Both the position numbers and the translations under genes were made by a program. A model generated the notes under the pieces. It saw only the letters and a program-made list of their open reading frames with translations. It had not been told where the DNA came from and did no database searches. From a virus, in the IMG/VR virus record IMGVR_UViG_3300045044_000038, positions 1-34,834 of that record: DNA of 34,834 nucleotides. The stretch is one strand, 5' to 3'. Below, in pieces: positions 7,849 to 16,219 of the stretch (its first letter is position 1; each line of letters opens with the position of its first letter).

Positions 7849-8142
7849 TTACCCTAGTCCTCCGACTGGAACGCCCTGCGACGCCTGCAAAAGCGAGGCT
7901 TCATCGGGTTCGTTGTCATCTGAGTTGGAGGGAGGAGCTTGCGGTGGCTCGCCATTGATCTTTTCAAGGCGGACACAAGCTGAATCGTTCTCGATGGAAT
8001 CAACTACGCCTTCCCAATCGCCGCTTACGCGGTCGCCTTGTTTTGGTGAAGTCCCATCAATATTGAGCGTATCCAGCTTCGGGTAAATCTTACCCGCGTC
8101 GCTACTACTTCCACTAGCACTAGGATCAATTGTGCTGTCCAT
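7849..8142 (-). CDS. Small head-associated protein downstream of capsid gene
   Basis: The 97-residue acidic product contains a compact beta-barrel-like core (GDRVSGDWEGVVDSIENDSA, then CVRLEKINGEP) framed by disordered Ser- and Pro-rich tails. Small proteins with this G-D-x-V...V-x-x-I-x-x-D-x-A-x-V...I-N-G-x-P layout often follow the major capsid gene and may decorate or stabilise the head. It starts 6 bases after the capsid stop. Function inferred from position. Confidence 0.6.
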   Translation of the reverse strand: MDSTIDPSASGSSSDAGKIYPKLDTLNIDGTSPKQGDRVSGDWEGVVDSIENDSACVRLEKINGEPPQAPPSNSDDNEPDEASLLQASQGVPVGGLG

Positions 8143-8148
8143 GTTCTA

Positions 8149-9129
8149 TTAGGAGAACGAGGAATTAGAGCGAACCAGCATGTACCAGGTCGCGTCAATA
8201 ACGCCGCAGTTCCAGTACGCTTTCGCGCCGGCCGTGACGTATTGGTTGAGCGGGTCACTCTTATCCGGGGTATCAACGATAATCACTTTGGGTGATAATT
8301 CGCTGGAACCGGCCGAGCTGCCTTTGAGTTGCGGAACAGCATACGCCTGGTCGCCGCAGACTACGCTCGTATATACCGAGCCGCCTGAGCTGTACGTGCC
8401 TTCTGAGGATTCAATCCACGGATGAGTTGTGCGGACGGCTTTAACGCCGAACCAGCTACCAATCTCGCCCTTGAACATCCCGTCTTTCGTTCCGTACTCG
8501 GACGTAACGACGAACTTGGGATCTCTCATCAGATCGTACTCAACCGCTGGCGCAACTGCCATGAAGTAGGCGCCGTTGATGGTCGGAGCGCGGTTGTTGC
8601 GAAGTTTGGTGCAAGCACCCAGAACGTCATCAAACGACAGGTAGCTTGAGGAGAGCGCGCCAAAGTTGGCTGCTCCACTCGCATAGCGTTTGTTGCCGCT
8701 TACGCCACCTGCTACGAGGCGAGTAAGGATGATGTGTTCAAAGTGCAACGCCAAGTCCTCGCCCATAACCTTGACTGAGGCTTTGAGCTGCTCGAACAAG
8801 TCGGTTGCTTTCAGCACGTCACTGATCTTGCTCTTGATACCGTATTGGTTGAGCGTTACGTCAGTAAACGTGAACGTGTAATCGCGGAAGTTAGTCGTCG
8901 GCACACCTTCACCCGCTGATGTTAAGTCTTCTACTTGAGTGTAGTCGGCCACATCGGGCTTGGTGAATCGGATCTGTTTACTGCCTTGGTTCGCGGGGAA
9001 CGCGACCTTATAGGCAGGTTGATCCATTACCGTCAACTGTTCCGCATGTTTCAGAAGTTGCCTTGAAAAGTACTTCTGATATTGCCCGGATAAACCGGAC
9101 GATGCAGTACTAAGTAATGTATTAGCCAT
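8149..9129 (-). CDS. Major capsid protein, N4-gp56 family
   Basis: The 326-residue protein matches the N4-gp56 capsid family in order and length: an N-terminal helix (YQKYFSRQLLKHAEQ), a strand region (KQIRFTKPDVADYTQVEDLT), an EGVPTTNF loop, the long spine helix around residues 95-140 and the P/A-domain motif GEIGSWFGVKAVRTTHPWIE (221-240), then VYTSVVCGDQAYAVPQ (252-267). It is preceded by the scaffold gene and follows portal and terminase. It forms the icosahedral shell. Parts of it recur in swapped order in the gene at 32026-32268. Confidence 0.92.
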   Translation of the reverse strand: MANTLLSTASSGLSGQYQKYFSRQLLKHAEQLTVMDQPAYKVAFPANQGSKQIRFTKPDVADYTQVEDLTSAGEGVPTTNFRDYTFTFTDVTLNQYGIKSKISDVLKATDLFEQLKASVKVMGEDLALHFEHIILTRLVAGGVSGNKRYASGAANFGALSSSYLSFDDVLGACTKLRNNRAPTINGAYFMAVAPAVEYDLMRDPKFVVTSEYGTKDGMFKGEIGSWFGVKAVRTTHPWIESSEGTYSSGGSVYTSVVCGDQAYAVPQLKGSSAGSSELSPKVIIVDTPDKSDPLNQYVTAGAKAYWNCGVIDATWYMLVRSNSSFS

Positions 9130-9169
9130 TGGCTAAAAGTTTTTCTTTCTTATTTGGAGGACAGAATCC

Positions 9170-10273
9170 TTAGAACTCGCCGCGGTCGAGCTTGGCGCTT
9201 TGCGCTAACAGGTGCTTCTCCATTTCGTCATCCGACATATTATCGAACGACTTCTTCGGAGCTGGCGCGCCAGCCGGCGCACCGCCACTTAGCCCAAGCT
9301 TGCGGTTAAGTTCTTTGTTTTCTGCCTCTAATTTTGTGTTCTTATCCCGCAACTCAGAAGCCGAAGCTGATTCTATGCGTAGCTTCGCCAGGTCAACCGC
9401 CATCGAGTACGGCAGGACGTTGAATATCGGCGCCAGCTTTTGATCGTTAAAGATCGAATCGACTTCCTTATACAGATCGCTTTCTGGATTAAGAAGGTCG
9501 GGGTTAGCTTGTCCTACCTGCGCCGCCTCGGCCTGCCATTGGGCGGCTAGTTGCTGCTTCTGGAACTGTTGCTGCTCCTGCCATTCGGCTTGGCGAAACT
9601 GTTGAGCTTTCGCGCTCAGTTGTTCCGAGGTTTTAAGGTTCTCCTCGAATTTTTCAATGTCGCCTTCGCGAGCCGATTTTTGCGCTCGGAGATAAAACTC
9701 GCGAGCCGCATCGAACACTTGTTTCGAGTTCGGACGGTCGCCGTTATTTCGTTGAGCCTGCTTCTGGACAGCTTCCCATTGCTGGGCGATTTGCTGTTCG
9801 TAGGCCTCTAATTCTGCTCGGCGCTGCTCGTTTTGTTCCTTAACAAGATTGGCGTTCTGCCAAGTCTTTTCGAGTCGCGCTTCCTCTTTGGCTTTCTTTT
9901 CAGCTTTCTTCTGTTCGTACTCGGATTGAGCGGGCTTGCCTTCGGAGAGTTCTTTAACTTCTTCCGGTTTTGCCTCGCCCTTCTTTACGAAGCGGCCTTT
10001 AGCGTCGCGCTCGGTAGCCTTTTCAGGTTCGGGTTCTGAGTTGTCGGGTTTTTTTGTTTCGTCCGTTACCTGCTCGACAGTTTCTTGTGTCGGCTTCTCC
10101 TCTTTTCCTTTTGCCTCCGCTTTTTCACTTGGAAGCTCGATCGGAGCGTCTGCGTCTCTTTCGCCACGCTCGATTTGAGCGATAGCGTCCTTAAACGCTT
10201 GTTCATCCGCGTCGTTTGGATCTGAGGTTAGGTCAACTTGTAGTGGCTGTTCTGCTTGTGTTATTGCTCTCAT
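9170..10273 (-). CDS. Scaffolding protein, Glu/Gln-rich coiled coil
   Basis: The 367-residue product is extremely rich in Glu, Lys, Gln and Ala with long heptads (for example KKAEKKAKEEARLEKTWQNA and LRDKNTKLEAENKELNRKLG). It ends in a Gly/Ala/Pro linker and a short acidic helix (MSDDEMEKHLLAQSAKLDRG). Composition, length and location directly before the major capsid gene fit a head scaffold that guides capsid assembly and then leaves. Sequence similarity in this class is always low, so the call rests on composition and context. Confidence 0.75.
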   Translation of the reverse strand: MRAITQAEQPLQVDLTSDPNDADEQAFKDAIAQIERGERDADAPIELPSEKAEAKGKEEKPTQETVEQVTDETKKPDNSEPEPEKATERDAKGRFVKKGEAKPEEVKELSEGKPAQSEYEQKKAEKKAKEEARLEKTWQNANLVKEQNEQRRAELEAYEQQIAQQWEAVQKQAQRNNGDRPNSKQVFDAAREFYLRAQKSAREGDIEKFEENLKTSEQLSAKAQQFRQAEWQEQQQFQKQQLAAQWQAEAAQVGQANPDLLNPESDLYKEVDSIFNDQKLAPIFNVLPYSMAVDLAKLRIESASASELRDKNTKLEAENKELNRKLGLSGGAPAGAPAPKKSFDNMSDDEMEKHLLAQSAKLDRGEF

Positions 10274-10306
10274 CCTGGGGGGACTCGCCTTTCATTTCGG
10301 TAACGG

Positions 10307-10681
10307 TTACGTTTCTATTGGTTCGAAGTCAGACAGCGAAACGTCGATCTGTTCTGCCTCGGATGCAGCACTTCGCGGCTGCGGGCGGAATCCTTCAAAA
10401 TGTTCGTAAATGGCTTCGATACCCTTGCGGATGCCGTTGGCTTCGGCGCAGTCGCGCTCGTAAGTGGCACGCGCGATCTTTGAAATTGCGTCCTTTTGCC
10501 TGGCGATAATAAAATTGTCCAGCCTAGCCTTTAGCTTTTGGCCTTCGTAGGTTTTGAAAACGTTCTGTAGCCAGCGGGCGTCATCTTGCGTCCAAAATTC
10601 TTTTGTGTCTGCTTCGTGCGCGAACGTGTAAGTGCGGGAAGCGCTACGCCAAGCTGCTAGAAATTTGGAAAAGAAAGTCAT
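10307..10681 (-). CDS. Small protein between portal and scaffold, function unknown
   Basis: The 124-residue product has a helical core (YEGQKLKARLDNFIIARQKD) followed by CAEANGIRKGIEAIYEHF. Proteins with a G-x-x-L-x-x-L segment and an A-x-G-x-x-x-G-x-x-x-x-I helix are common between portal and scaffold in T7-like and N4-gp56 phages; their role is not established. The ATG overlaps the portal stop as ATGA. An acidic tail ends the protein. Confidence 0.6.
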   Translation of the reverse strand: MTFFSKFLAAWRSASRTYTFAHEADTKEFWTQDDARWLQNVFKTYEGQKLKARLDNFIIARQKDAISKIARATYERDCAEANGIRKGIEAIYEHFEGFRPQPRSAASEAEQIDVSLSDFEPIET

Positions 10682-12807
10682 TGCGCGATAGCTGGCGGAG
10701 GTGGAGGCGGCGCTTTCGGCTGCGCCTTAGTTAAATTCTGTGCGTGCTGGATAGCTGTTTCCTGCGGACTAGCAGGCGTGTAACCTTCGCGCACTTCCAT
10801 CTGGCGTTGAATCGAAGGGGGAGCGTCTTTATAGTTAATGGACTGCGACGGCACCTTCGCTTTATCCTGACCTTGCTGCGGAGGGGCGCCGGAAGCGACA
10901 CTAGGAGCGGGAGATGTAGGCATCGCTCCGGGTCCGGCTACTACATTTTGCGGCATCTGATCGCTTCCGGCAATTTGGGTCAAAATTCCAATTATCGGCT
11001 TCATTTGCTCGCGCACCATCGGAAGGCGTTTATCCTTCTTTTGCTGCATTTGCTGATCGTGCGAACCGCCGTGTTGCAGCCCAAGCCGCGCGAGCTCTGG
11101 CGTAATCTGTTCGCCTGTCATTAGGCGGCGCTGGAAAAACTGGGCGAGCGTTTGGAGGTGCGTAGCGTCGTCGTCGCTCGGGTGCGTCTGCGCCGGCCAA
11201 CCAAAGCTCATCTCGATGCATTCCAAGGCTTGCTGTTCGGCCTGATCTTTTTGCGCTAGCCCCGGATCCTGGAACAAGCGCTCAACCGCGCGCGGGTCGT
11301 CCAGTTCGAGGATGCTCTTTACCAGTTCATCCTGTTTAACAAACGGATTACCGTTAAAGGTCTGCCAGCGTTGACCAGCCTTTTGCATTTGCGCCTGCTT
11401 GTTCCACGAGTCGGCGCTGCCGCTCGGAGCAATCTCGTACGCATCATGGATAGCAGTAGGATCGAGTTGGGTCATGCTGTCCTGCGCGACATAGGCCAAA
11501 TCCGTTGTGGCGTATTGAAGCAGGATTGACCACGAAAGATTGAGTAGCTCGCCCAAGTCCAGCCGGAACACGCGGGCGCGAACATCGTTTGTGACGCCAG
11601 CCAATCCCTGCACCGCGTTAACCCACGTTGCGGTCTGTTTACCTTGTGGTTTAGCCTGCGGACCAATCGCCTGATCCTGTCCGTAGGTCGGGAGTGATAC
11701 GCGGTACTCGGCTAGCGCTCGGGCAAATTGCTTTTGTTCTTCCAACATCTCCGGTAAGGGAGGAGATTGCACCAAATCAAGTCCGTCCGGCACGACCGCG
11801 CCTGGCCGTGAACGGTAGTTGGAGGGATTAGCAACCGGCTTTGTCATCCGAAACTGCGGTTGCGCGAAAAAGTCCATGTGAGTGCATTCCGTGTTCCAGA
11901 CTTTGTTGAGTAACATTTCCTCTTGGAACACAATCTCTGGAACTCCGCGTTCGGAATAGTAGCCTTTGTCCTTTATCTCGGTCCGAAACACGCAAAAGGG
12001 GAACCGTTCGCCGTTCTTGAAAAGCCCCTTGTTGAATGGCAACTCGAAGGGGGCGCGAATCGGTTCGGCATCATAGGCAAGGAGGGGCGAAATCGTTTCG
12101 ACCGTGATCTTGTTTGATTTCCGGTCGCGCAAATAACATTCCCACAAGATTATTACGTTTTTGTTTTCAGAGTAGCCAACACCTTCGCGTAAATCCTTGC
12201 TCTGTCGTTTCTCTGAGTTATCGGACTCGTCTTTGCCTTTTCCGGTGATAGACTCAACGTAGGCGTCGTCCTGATTGTAGTTGGAGTTCGCGCGGTACTC
12301 GGCTACGGAAAGCTGAATCACGTGCACTAACCAATCGGCGTCGCGTAACTCCTGTGTCCCTACGGGCACAATCAGGCGAAGCGGGTCAACCGCGTCCAAA
12401 GCTAACTGCCCTTCGTCCGCGTCCCACCGGACTTTCATCGGGCATTTCCCGTTCTGGAGCATTTGGTCAATCCCGATCATTGTCTCGCGCTCGAAGTTAC
12501 TGCGCTGTTTCAACTGGTAATCGAACCAGCCGCCCACGTTCGTAGTGAGTTCTGCGCTTTGTCCTTGGCGCTTGGAAACGAAACTCGCGATCGTCTGGGT
12601 AGCGTAGAGGAGCTGGACGTAAAAACCTTTCAGTTTCTCGATTAACGTGTCAGCGAGCGGGAAGTGCATGTCTGGTGCTCCCGGGTACGGACGTGACAAG
12701 CGGCGCACGCCGGTATGGCGCACGTTGTACCATGTGGAAATCTTACTTTCCCAATCCCGACGATCCCTTAGATCGTCCATGATTTGCTCATATTGCTCGC
12801 TTGTCAT
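10678..12807 (-). CDS. Portal (head-tail connector) protein
   Basis: The 709-residue protein has a typical portal opening (SKISTWYNVRHTGVRRLSRP, PGAPDMHFPLADTLIEKLKG), a core with LDAVDPLRLIVP, WLVHVIQLSV and EEMLLNKVWNTECTHMDFF, and a long Gln/Pro-rich C-terminus (PPPPPPAIAQ). Length and position after the large terminase agree with the dodecameric portal of podoviruses of the N4-gp56 capsid type. DNA is packaged and ejected through it. The start overlaps the stop of a 50-residue gene as ATGA. Confidence 0.85.
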   Translation of the reverse strand: MTSEQYEQIMDDLRDRRDWESKISTWYNVRHTGVRRLSRPYPGAPDMHFPLADTLIEKLKGFYVQLLYATQTIASFVSKRQGQSAELTTNVGGWFDYQLKQRSNFERETMIGIDQMLQNGKCPMKVRWDADEGQLALDAVDPLRLIVPVGTQELRDADWLVHVIQLSVAEYRANSNYNQDDAYVESITGKGKDESDNSEKRQSKDLREGVGYSENKNVIILWECYLRDRKSNKITVETISPLLAYDAEPIRAPFELPFNKGLFKNGERFPFCVFRTEIKDKGYYSERGVPEIVFQEEMLLNKVWNTECTHMDFFAQPQFRMTKPVANPSNYRSRPGAVVPDGLDLVQSPPLPEMLEEQKQFARALAEYRVSLPTYGQDQAIGPQAKPQGKQTATWVNAVQGLAGVTNDVRARVFRLDLGELLNLSWSILLQYATTDLAYVAQDSMTQLDPTAIHDAYEIAPSGSADSWNKQAQMQKAGQRWQTFNGNPFVKQDELVKSILELDDPRAVERLFQDPGLAQKDQAEQQALECIEMSFGWPAQTHPSDDDATHLQTLAQFFQRRLMTGEQITPELARLGLQHGGSHDQQMQQKKDKRLPMVREQMKPIIGILTQIAGSDQMPQNVVAGPGAMPTSPAPSVASGAPPQQGQDKAKVPSQSINYKDAPPSIQRQMEVREGYTPASPQETAIQHAQNLTKAQPKAPPPPPPAIAQ

Positions 12808-12956
12808 GCGTAAGTGCTCGACTCGATTTGAAAGTGCAGATAGGTAAACGGAACTCGCACCCGTACTAGCCAGCGGTAGTTATCGGCTTTGTATCTGTCG
12901 CCGTTACTAATGAACCATGATTGGCAGCCTGAATTGCGAAACCATAGAAACCTCAT
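12804..12956 (-). CDS. 50-residue gene between terminase and portal
   Basis: The frame runs from the ATG ending at 12956 to a TGA at 12804, reading MRFLWFRNSGCQSWFISNGD, then RYKADNYRWLVRVRVPFTYL and ten more residues. Both ends are ATGA overlaps: with the large terminase stop upstream and the portal start downstream. Double coupling makes a real gene likely. The product is aromatic and basic (four Trp/Tyr-rich blocks) and may be a small DNA- or connector-binding factor. No family is recognised. Confidence 0.6.
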   Translation of the reverse strand: MRFLWFRNSGCQSWFISNGDRYKADNYRWLVRVRVPFTYLHFQIESSTYA

Positions 12957-14365
12957 AGCCCTACGCAACCCCCTAACTGTTCGACTAACTCACTTTGCTC
13001 TGAATCTTCGTACAAGCCTTTGGTGAAAATGCCCGCTGGAATCTTGAATGGATCTTTTTGGAAGTAAGAGGAATCGTAAACTGCAAGTGCGCCAACTACT
13101 GCATCCGCTCGGTCAGGAGAAGGTAGATTGCGCTTCGCCATTTCGTATTTGTCCTCGATAGTCATCCGGCCGCGACTTCCCGGCTTGCCTATCCTGCGCG
13201 TAGTAAGTTGCGATTTTAACGTGTCATCCTCGGGAAGAATAACTTCGCATTTGCCGATCTGAATCCCGGCCTTGATCCACGATTCGGCGCCCCAACTGAT
13301 AAAATCTTCCGGCTCGTTAGCGGGGGAACCGAAGTTTTGACGGTTAATCGTCCAGCCGTTTGATACGAGCAGTTCCCAGATTTCTTTGTCGCTCGCGTCG
13401 CAGTAACACTGGCTAGGTTCAAGGCCCGCTTTTTTGAACTCCCGCACAAAACGATTGGCGGCGGCTTCCTTGTTGGCTTCACGCCAACAGGCAAGCAGGG
13501 AGATACGATTGCCTTCACGCAGAGCGATAACGTGTTCGGAAGTTCCGCCGCCAAAGTCACAAAACGCGACCCGCATCCCAGGAGTCCACTTGGGCGGGTT
13601 ACGTAAAGCTCTTTCCAAGTTCGTAATCGAAACGGCGTAGGTGTTCTCCAAGTCCTCCGCCATAAACTCCCCGTGCAAGACAGAACGGGTATAGGGCGCG
13701 TTTTCCCCGTAAGTTGAAATTACGCGCTCGATTTTTTCTTTCGGAATATGCGGGCAATCGAGGAGCCCGGCTTGGACGCAAATATACTGGGCACGGTTTT
13801 TCGTAAACGCGTTGTAGAAAGAGCCTTGCATTTCGCCAGGGCTAGAGACAAGCATTTTAGCTTTATATCCGCACCGATCTATTCCTTGGAAGATTGGTTC
13901 ATTGACTGATTTGGCTTCGTCAATGATGCAAAGCAGAGGCGCATCAACGCCGTCCGAATGCCAGCCCTCAGCTCGGCCAGGCTCGTCGGTTGTGAAGGCA
14001 ACGATCGTAGCTCCGTGTGGAGTTGTGACTTTGAAGTAGGGACTTTCAACGTAAGCGTAGCCCTCAAATTTGGACAGATGTTCTTTAATCGCAGGAGTGA
14101 TCTGTCCTGTGAGCTGTTTCCCGTCCTTGGTCGTGATAACACATTTACCTTTCTTGTGGACGGTAATCCACCAAAGCGCTGCGCCGGCAACGATCCGCGA
14201 GGACTTGCCACCCTCGTTAGGACTTGCGACCGCAATTTGAGTAATTTCACCTTTCGGACCTACAGCGTGAGCTAGCGCAGTCACAGCCTTGGCTTGCCAA
14301 TCGTATAGGTGTAGCCCAAGCACGCCTTCAATGAATCCGAGTGGTGTTGTAAGAACGTCTTCCAT
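12953..14365 (-). CDS. terL: Terminase large subunit
   Basis: A 470-residue packaging ATPase/nuclease if it starts at the ATG ending at 14365, two bases after the upstream stop; the longer open frame would overlap the lysozyme-like gene. The ATPase has a Walker-A-like ASPNEGGKS (about 47-55) and Walker B LLCIIDEAK (D149, E150). A coupling SSP motif follows (LVSSPGEMQG). The RNase H-like nuclease begins at VAFCDFGGG (D270), passes CDASDKE and ends near SPDRADAVVGALAVY. It cuts and translocates DNA into the prohead through the portal. Confidence 0.9.
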   Translation of the reverse strand: MEDVLTTPLGFIEGVLGLHLYDWQAKAVTALAHAVGPKGEITQIAVASPNEGGKSSRIVAGAALWWITVHKKGKCVITTKDGKQLTGQITPAIKEHLSKFEGYAYVESPYFKVTTPHGATIVAFTTDEPGRAEGWHSDGVDAPLLCIIDEAKSVNEPIFQGIDRCGYKAKMLVSSPGEMQGSFYNAFTKNRAQYICVQAGLLDCPHIPKEKIERVISTYGENAPYTRSVLHGEFMAEDLENTYAVSITNLERALRNPPKWTPGMRVAFCDFGGGTSEHVIALREGNRISLLACWREANKEAAANRFVREFKKAGLEPSQCYCDASDKEIWELLVSNGWTINRQNFGSPANEPEDFISWGAESWIKAGIQIGKCEVILPEDDTLKSQLTTRRIGKPGSRGRMTIEDKYEMAKRNLPSPDRADAVVGALAVYDSSYFQKDPFKIPAGIFTKGLYEDSEQSELVEQLGGCVGL

Positions 14366-14367
14366 GG

Positions 14368-16014
14368 TTAGTGCGCCGCCGCTAGTTGCCACGGCTGGGT
14401 AAGCCCCTGATTTCCAATAGGCGCATTCTGGAGCGCGAGGTAGTAGGGAGAAAGCTGTGCCCAATCGACTTGCGGCGGGATTAGGCTGTCAAGCTGATCG
14501 CCGGACAATACGCCGTGCCTCATGATATCGCCGGGTTGCCGCTGCGCTTCGGGCGAAATATGCCCGGCCATGAGCGCGTCCATTGGACCTGGGCTAGAAT
14601 CGCTTGAGGGATCGACGCCTCCAGTTTGATACACTGAACTGTCGTTGATTCCGGTGTTAATGTGACCTGTTACGGGCGCGCCCGAGCCGCCAAGACCTCC
14701 ATAACCGCCAAAGCCGCCACCAGCAAAACCCGCGCTACCCGCGCCGTAAGGACTACCAGCGCCGTACCCGCGATTCGTCCAGCCGGCCGGTCCGCTAACC
14801 GGAGTGTAACCCCCTGTAGTCGGGTCGAACTGCGAGATATGTCCAGTAGAGTCAACAATAGTAGATTGTAATTGCGCATAAGGGCCTTGTGCCAAGCTCT
14901 CTAGCATTGGGTCAACTTCGCTTTGGGGTGAGGTCACAAATTGTGACCCTGATTCGGCGAAGCTAGGCGGAGAAACCAAATCGCCAAAGCCTTCTGGGGG
15001 AACAGCCGGCATCGCATCGGGCGGCACTAGATCACCAAAACCCTCCGGTGGAGTTAGGGGTAAGTCTGGAGGAGTAACTAGATCTCCAAAGCCCTCGGGT
15101 GAAGCTACTAAGTCAGGTGCGTGGACTAACTCGCCGAATCCTTCCGGTGGCATCGCGCCGTAGTCGGGAGGAGTTACCAGTTGTCCGTAGCCTTCCGGCG
15201 CAGAAGAACCGTAAATGTCGTAGGGCGCAAGATGATCTGCGCTAGGCGGAGGATTGTAGAAAGCCTGGCCACTAGCTCCCGCTCCGATAAAAGCTCCAGG
15301 CGGTGCGCTCCAATCTGGAACCGCGCCCGTAATCCAGTCCGCGTAACTTGGCGGTTGCGCGAAGTCGCCGTAGGAAATCGCGCTTGGGGTAATTGAGCCA
15401 GGAGTCGCGCCGTAAATGTCGGGGGAAAGATGTAGCGCGCTCGGATCGGACACTTGGCCCGGAGTAGAAATTTCCATCCGATAACCAATGTCAGGCTGCG
15501 GCACATCGGGAAGAGTAGGCGGAGGGGTGAACGTGCCGAACCCGTGAGGCTGCGGAATTGGCGAAGGCGAAGGAGGACTAAAAGGATGAAGTTGCGGAAT
15601 TGAGGAGGGAACGGCTGGATTAAATTGCCGTGCCCATATCGGCGCCATGCGCCCAGTCTCCCCGCCCATGCGCCAGTTAGGGTTAGCGTGCTGGGCCGCG
15701 AATACGTCCTGAATCGAGCGAGCCGCGTTCATTGCCGCCCACGTTTGCGGCGCATTCTGCTGCATCGCGTCGATGTAGGCGTTCATCTGCGACACGGGGT
15801 CAACCTGTCCGCGATGCACCATCCGGTTAAACAGGCGCATCCCGGTCTGCATTAGCCCCGCACTTGTTCCGTGGTCGCTCCCGGTGAGCAACGGATTAAA
15901 GCTCGATTCCTGGTAGGCCGCGCCGACTAAATAGCGCGCGGCAACGGGACTAGCCCCGCGGTTAATCGCAGCCTGGTATAGTTGTGCGGCTATTCGCCGT
16001 TCGCGTGCGTTCAA
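14368..16014 (-). CDS. Virion lysozyme-like protein with PPEGFGDLV repeats, TTG start
   Basis: The 548-residue product starts at TTG, overlapping the upstream stop as TTGA; no ATG lies before residue 55. Residues 15-60 (AARYLVGAAYQESSFNP, E36, then TSAGLMQTG) resemble a lysozyme/transglycosylase fold with the catalytic Glu in YQESSFNP. The remainder is Pro/Gly-rich and unordered, with five copies of a P-EG-F/Y-G-D/Q/E-LV repeat at about 273-350, and then a Gly-rich segment. It may be an internal virion enzyme that opens peptidoglycan during DNA entry, with a flexible tail. It lies between the two terminase genes, an unusual spot. Confidence 0.65.
   Translation of the reverse strand: MNARERRIAAQLYQAAINRGASPVAARYLVGAAYQESSFNPLLTGSDHGTSAGLMQTGMRLFNRMVHRGQVDPVSQMNAYIDAMQQNAPQTWAAMNAARSIQDVFAAQHANPNWRMGGETGRMAPIWARQFNPAVPSSIPQLHPFSPPSPSPIPQPHGFGTFTPPPTLPDVPQPDIGYRMEISTPGQVSDPSALHLSPDIYGATPGSITPSAISYGDFAQPPSYADWITGAVPDWSAPPGAFIGAGASGQAFYNPPPSADHLAPYDIYGSSAPEGYGQLVTPPDYGAMPPEGFGELVHAPDLVASPEGFGDLVTPPDLPLTPPEGFGDLVPPDAMPAVPPEGFGDLVSPPSFAESGSQFVTSPQSEVDPMLESLAQGPYAQLQSTIVDSTGHISQFDPTTGGYTPVSGPAGWTNRGYGAGSPYGAGSAGFAGGGFGGYGGLGGSGAPVTGHINTGINDSSVYQTGGVDPSSDSSPGPMDALMAGHISPEAQRQPGDIMRHGVLSGDQLDSLIPPQVDWAQLSPYYLALQNAPIGNQGLTQPWQLAAAH
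14965..15198 (-). repeat. Five degenerate repeats coding PPEGFGDLV units
   Basis: Inside the lysozyme-like gene, five units of about 15-18 codons share the core P-E-G-F-G-D-L-V (first copy P-E-G-Y-G-Q-L-V) separated by PP-containing linkers. They differ in synonymous positions, so they are old protein-level repeats rather than a fresh DNA expansion. Confidence 0.75.
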
Positions 16015-16217
16015 GATTCTATGCCTTTAGGTGAATCGAAATAGTGAGGTACCCAGTGGCGTTTGCCGTTTATTTCTTCTATCCTCCAAAGAAAATATCC
16101 GCCGTCAGGAAATTGTTCCTTCCATTCCCCTTGCTTTTCATCCGCGCCGAAGGGCTGCCCTGTAAGCCCGGTCGGGGGCGTCGGGATAGGCGTAGGAGTA
16201 GCGTCGGGGAGCGGCAT
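16011..16217 (-). CDS. 68-residue protein, function unknown
   Basis: Starts MPLPDATPTPIPTPPTG, a Pro/Thr-rich arm, and ends in a small beta-like domain (QFPDGGYFLWRIEEINGKRH, WVPHYFDSPKG). Two bases separate it from the upstream stop, and its own stop overlaps the next TTG start. It could be a small virion adaptor. No family is recognised. Confidence 0.55.
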   Translation of the reverse strand: MPLPDATPTPIPTPPTGLTGQPFGADEKQGEWKEQFPDGGYFLWRIEEINGKRHWVPHYFDSPKGIES

Positions 16218-16219
16218 CG

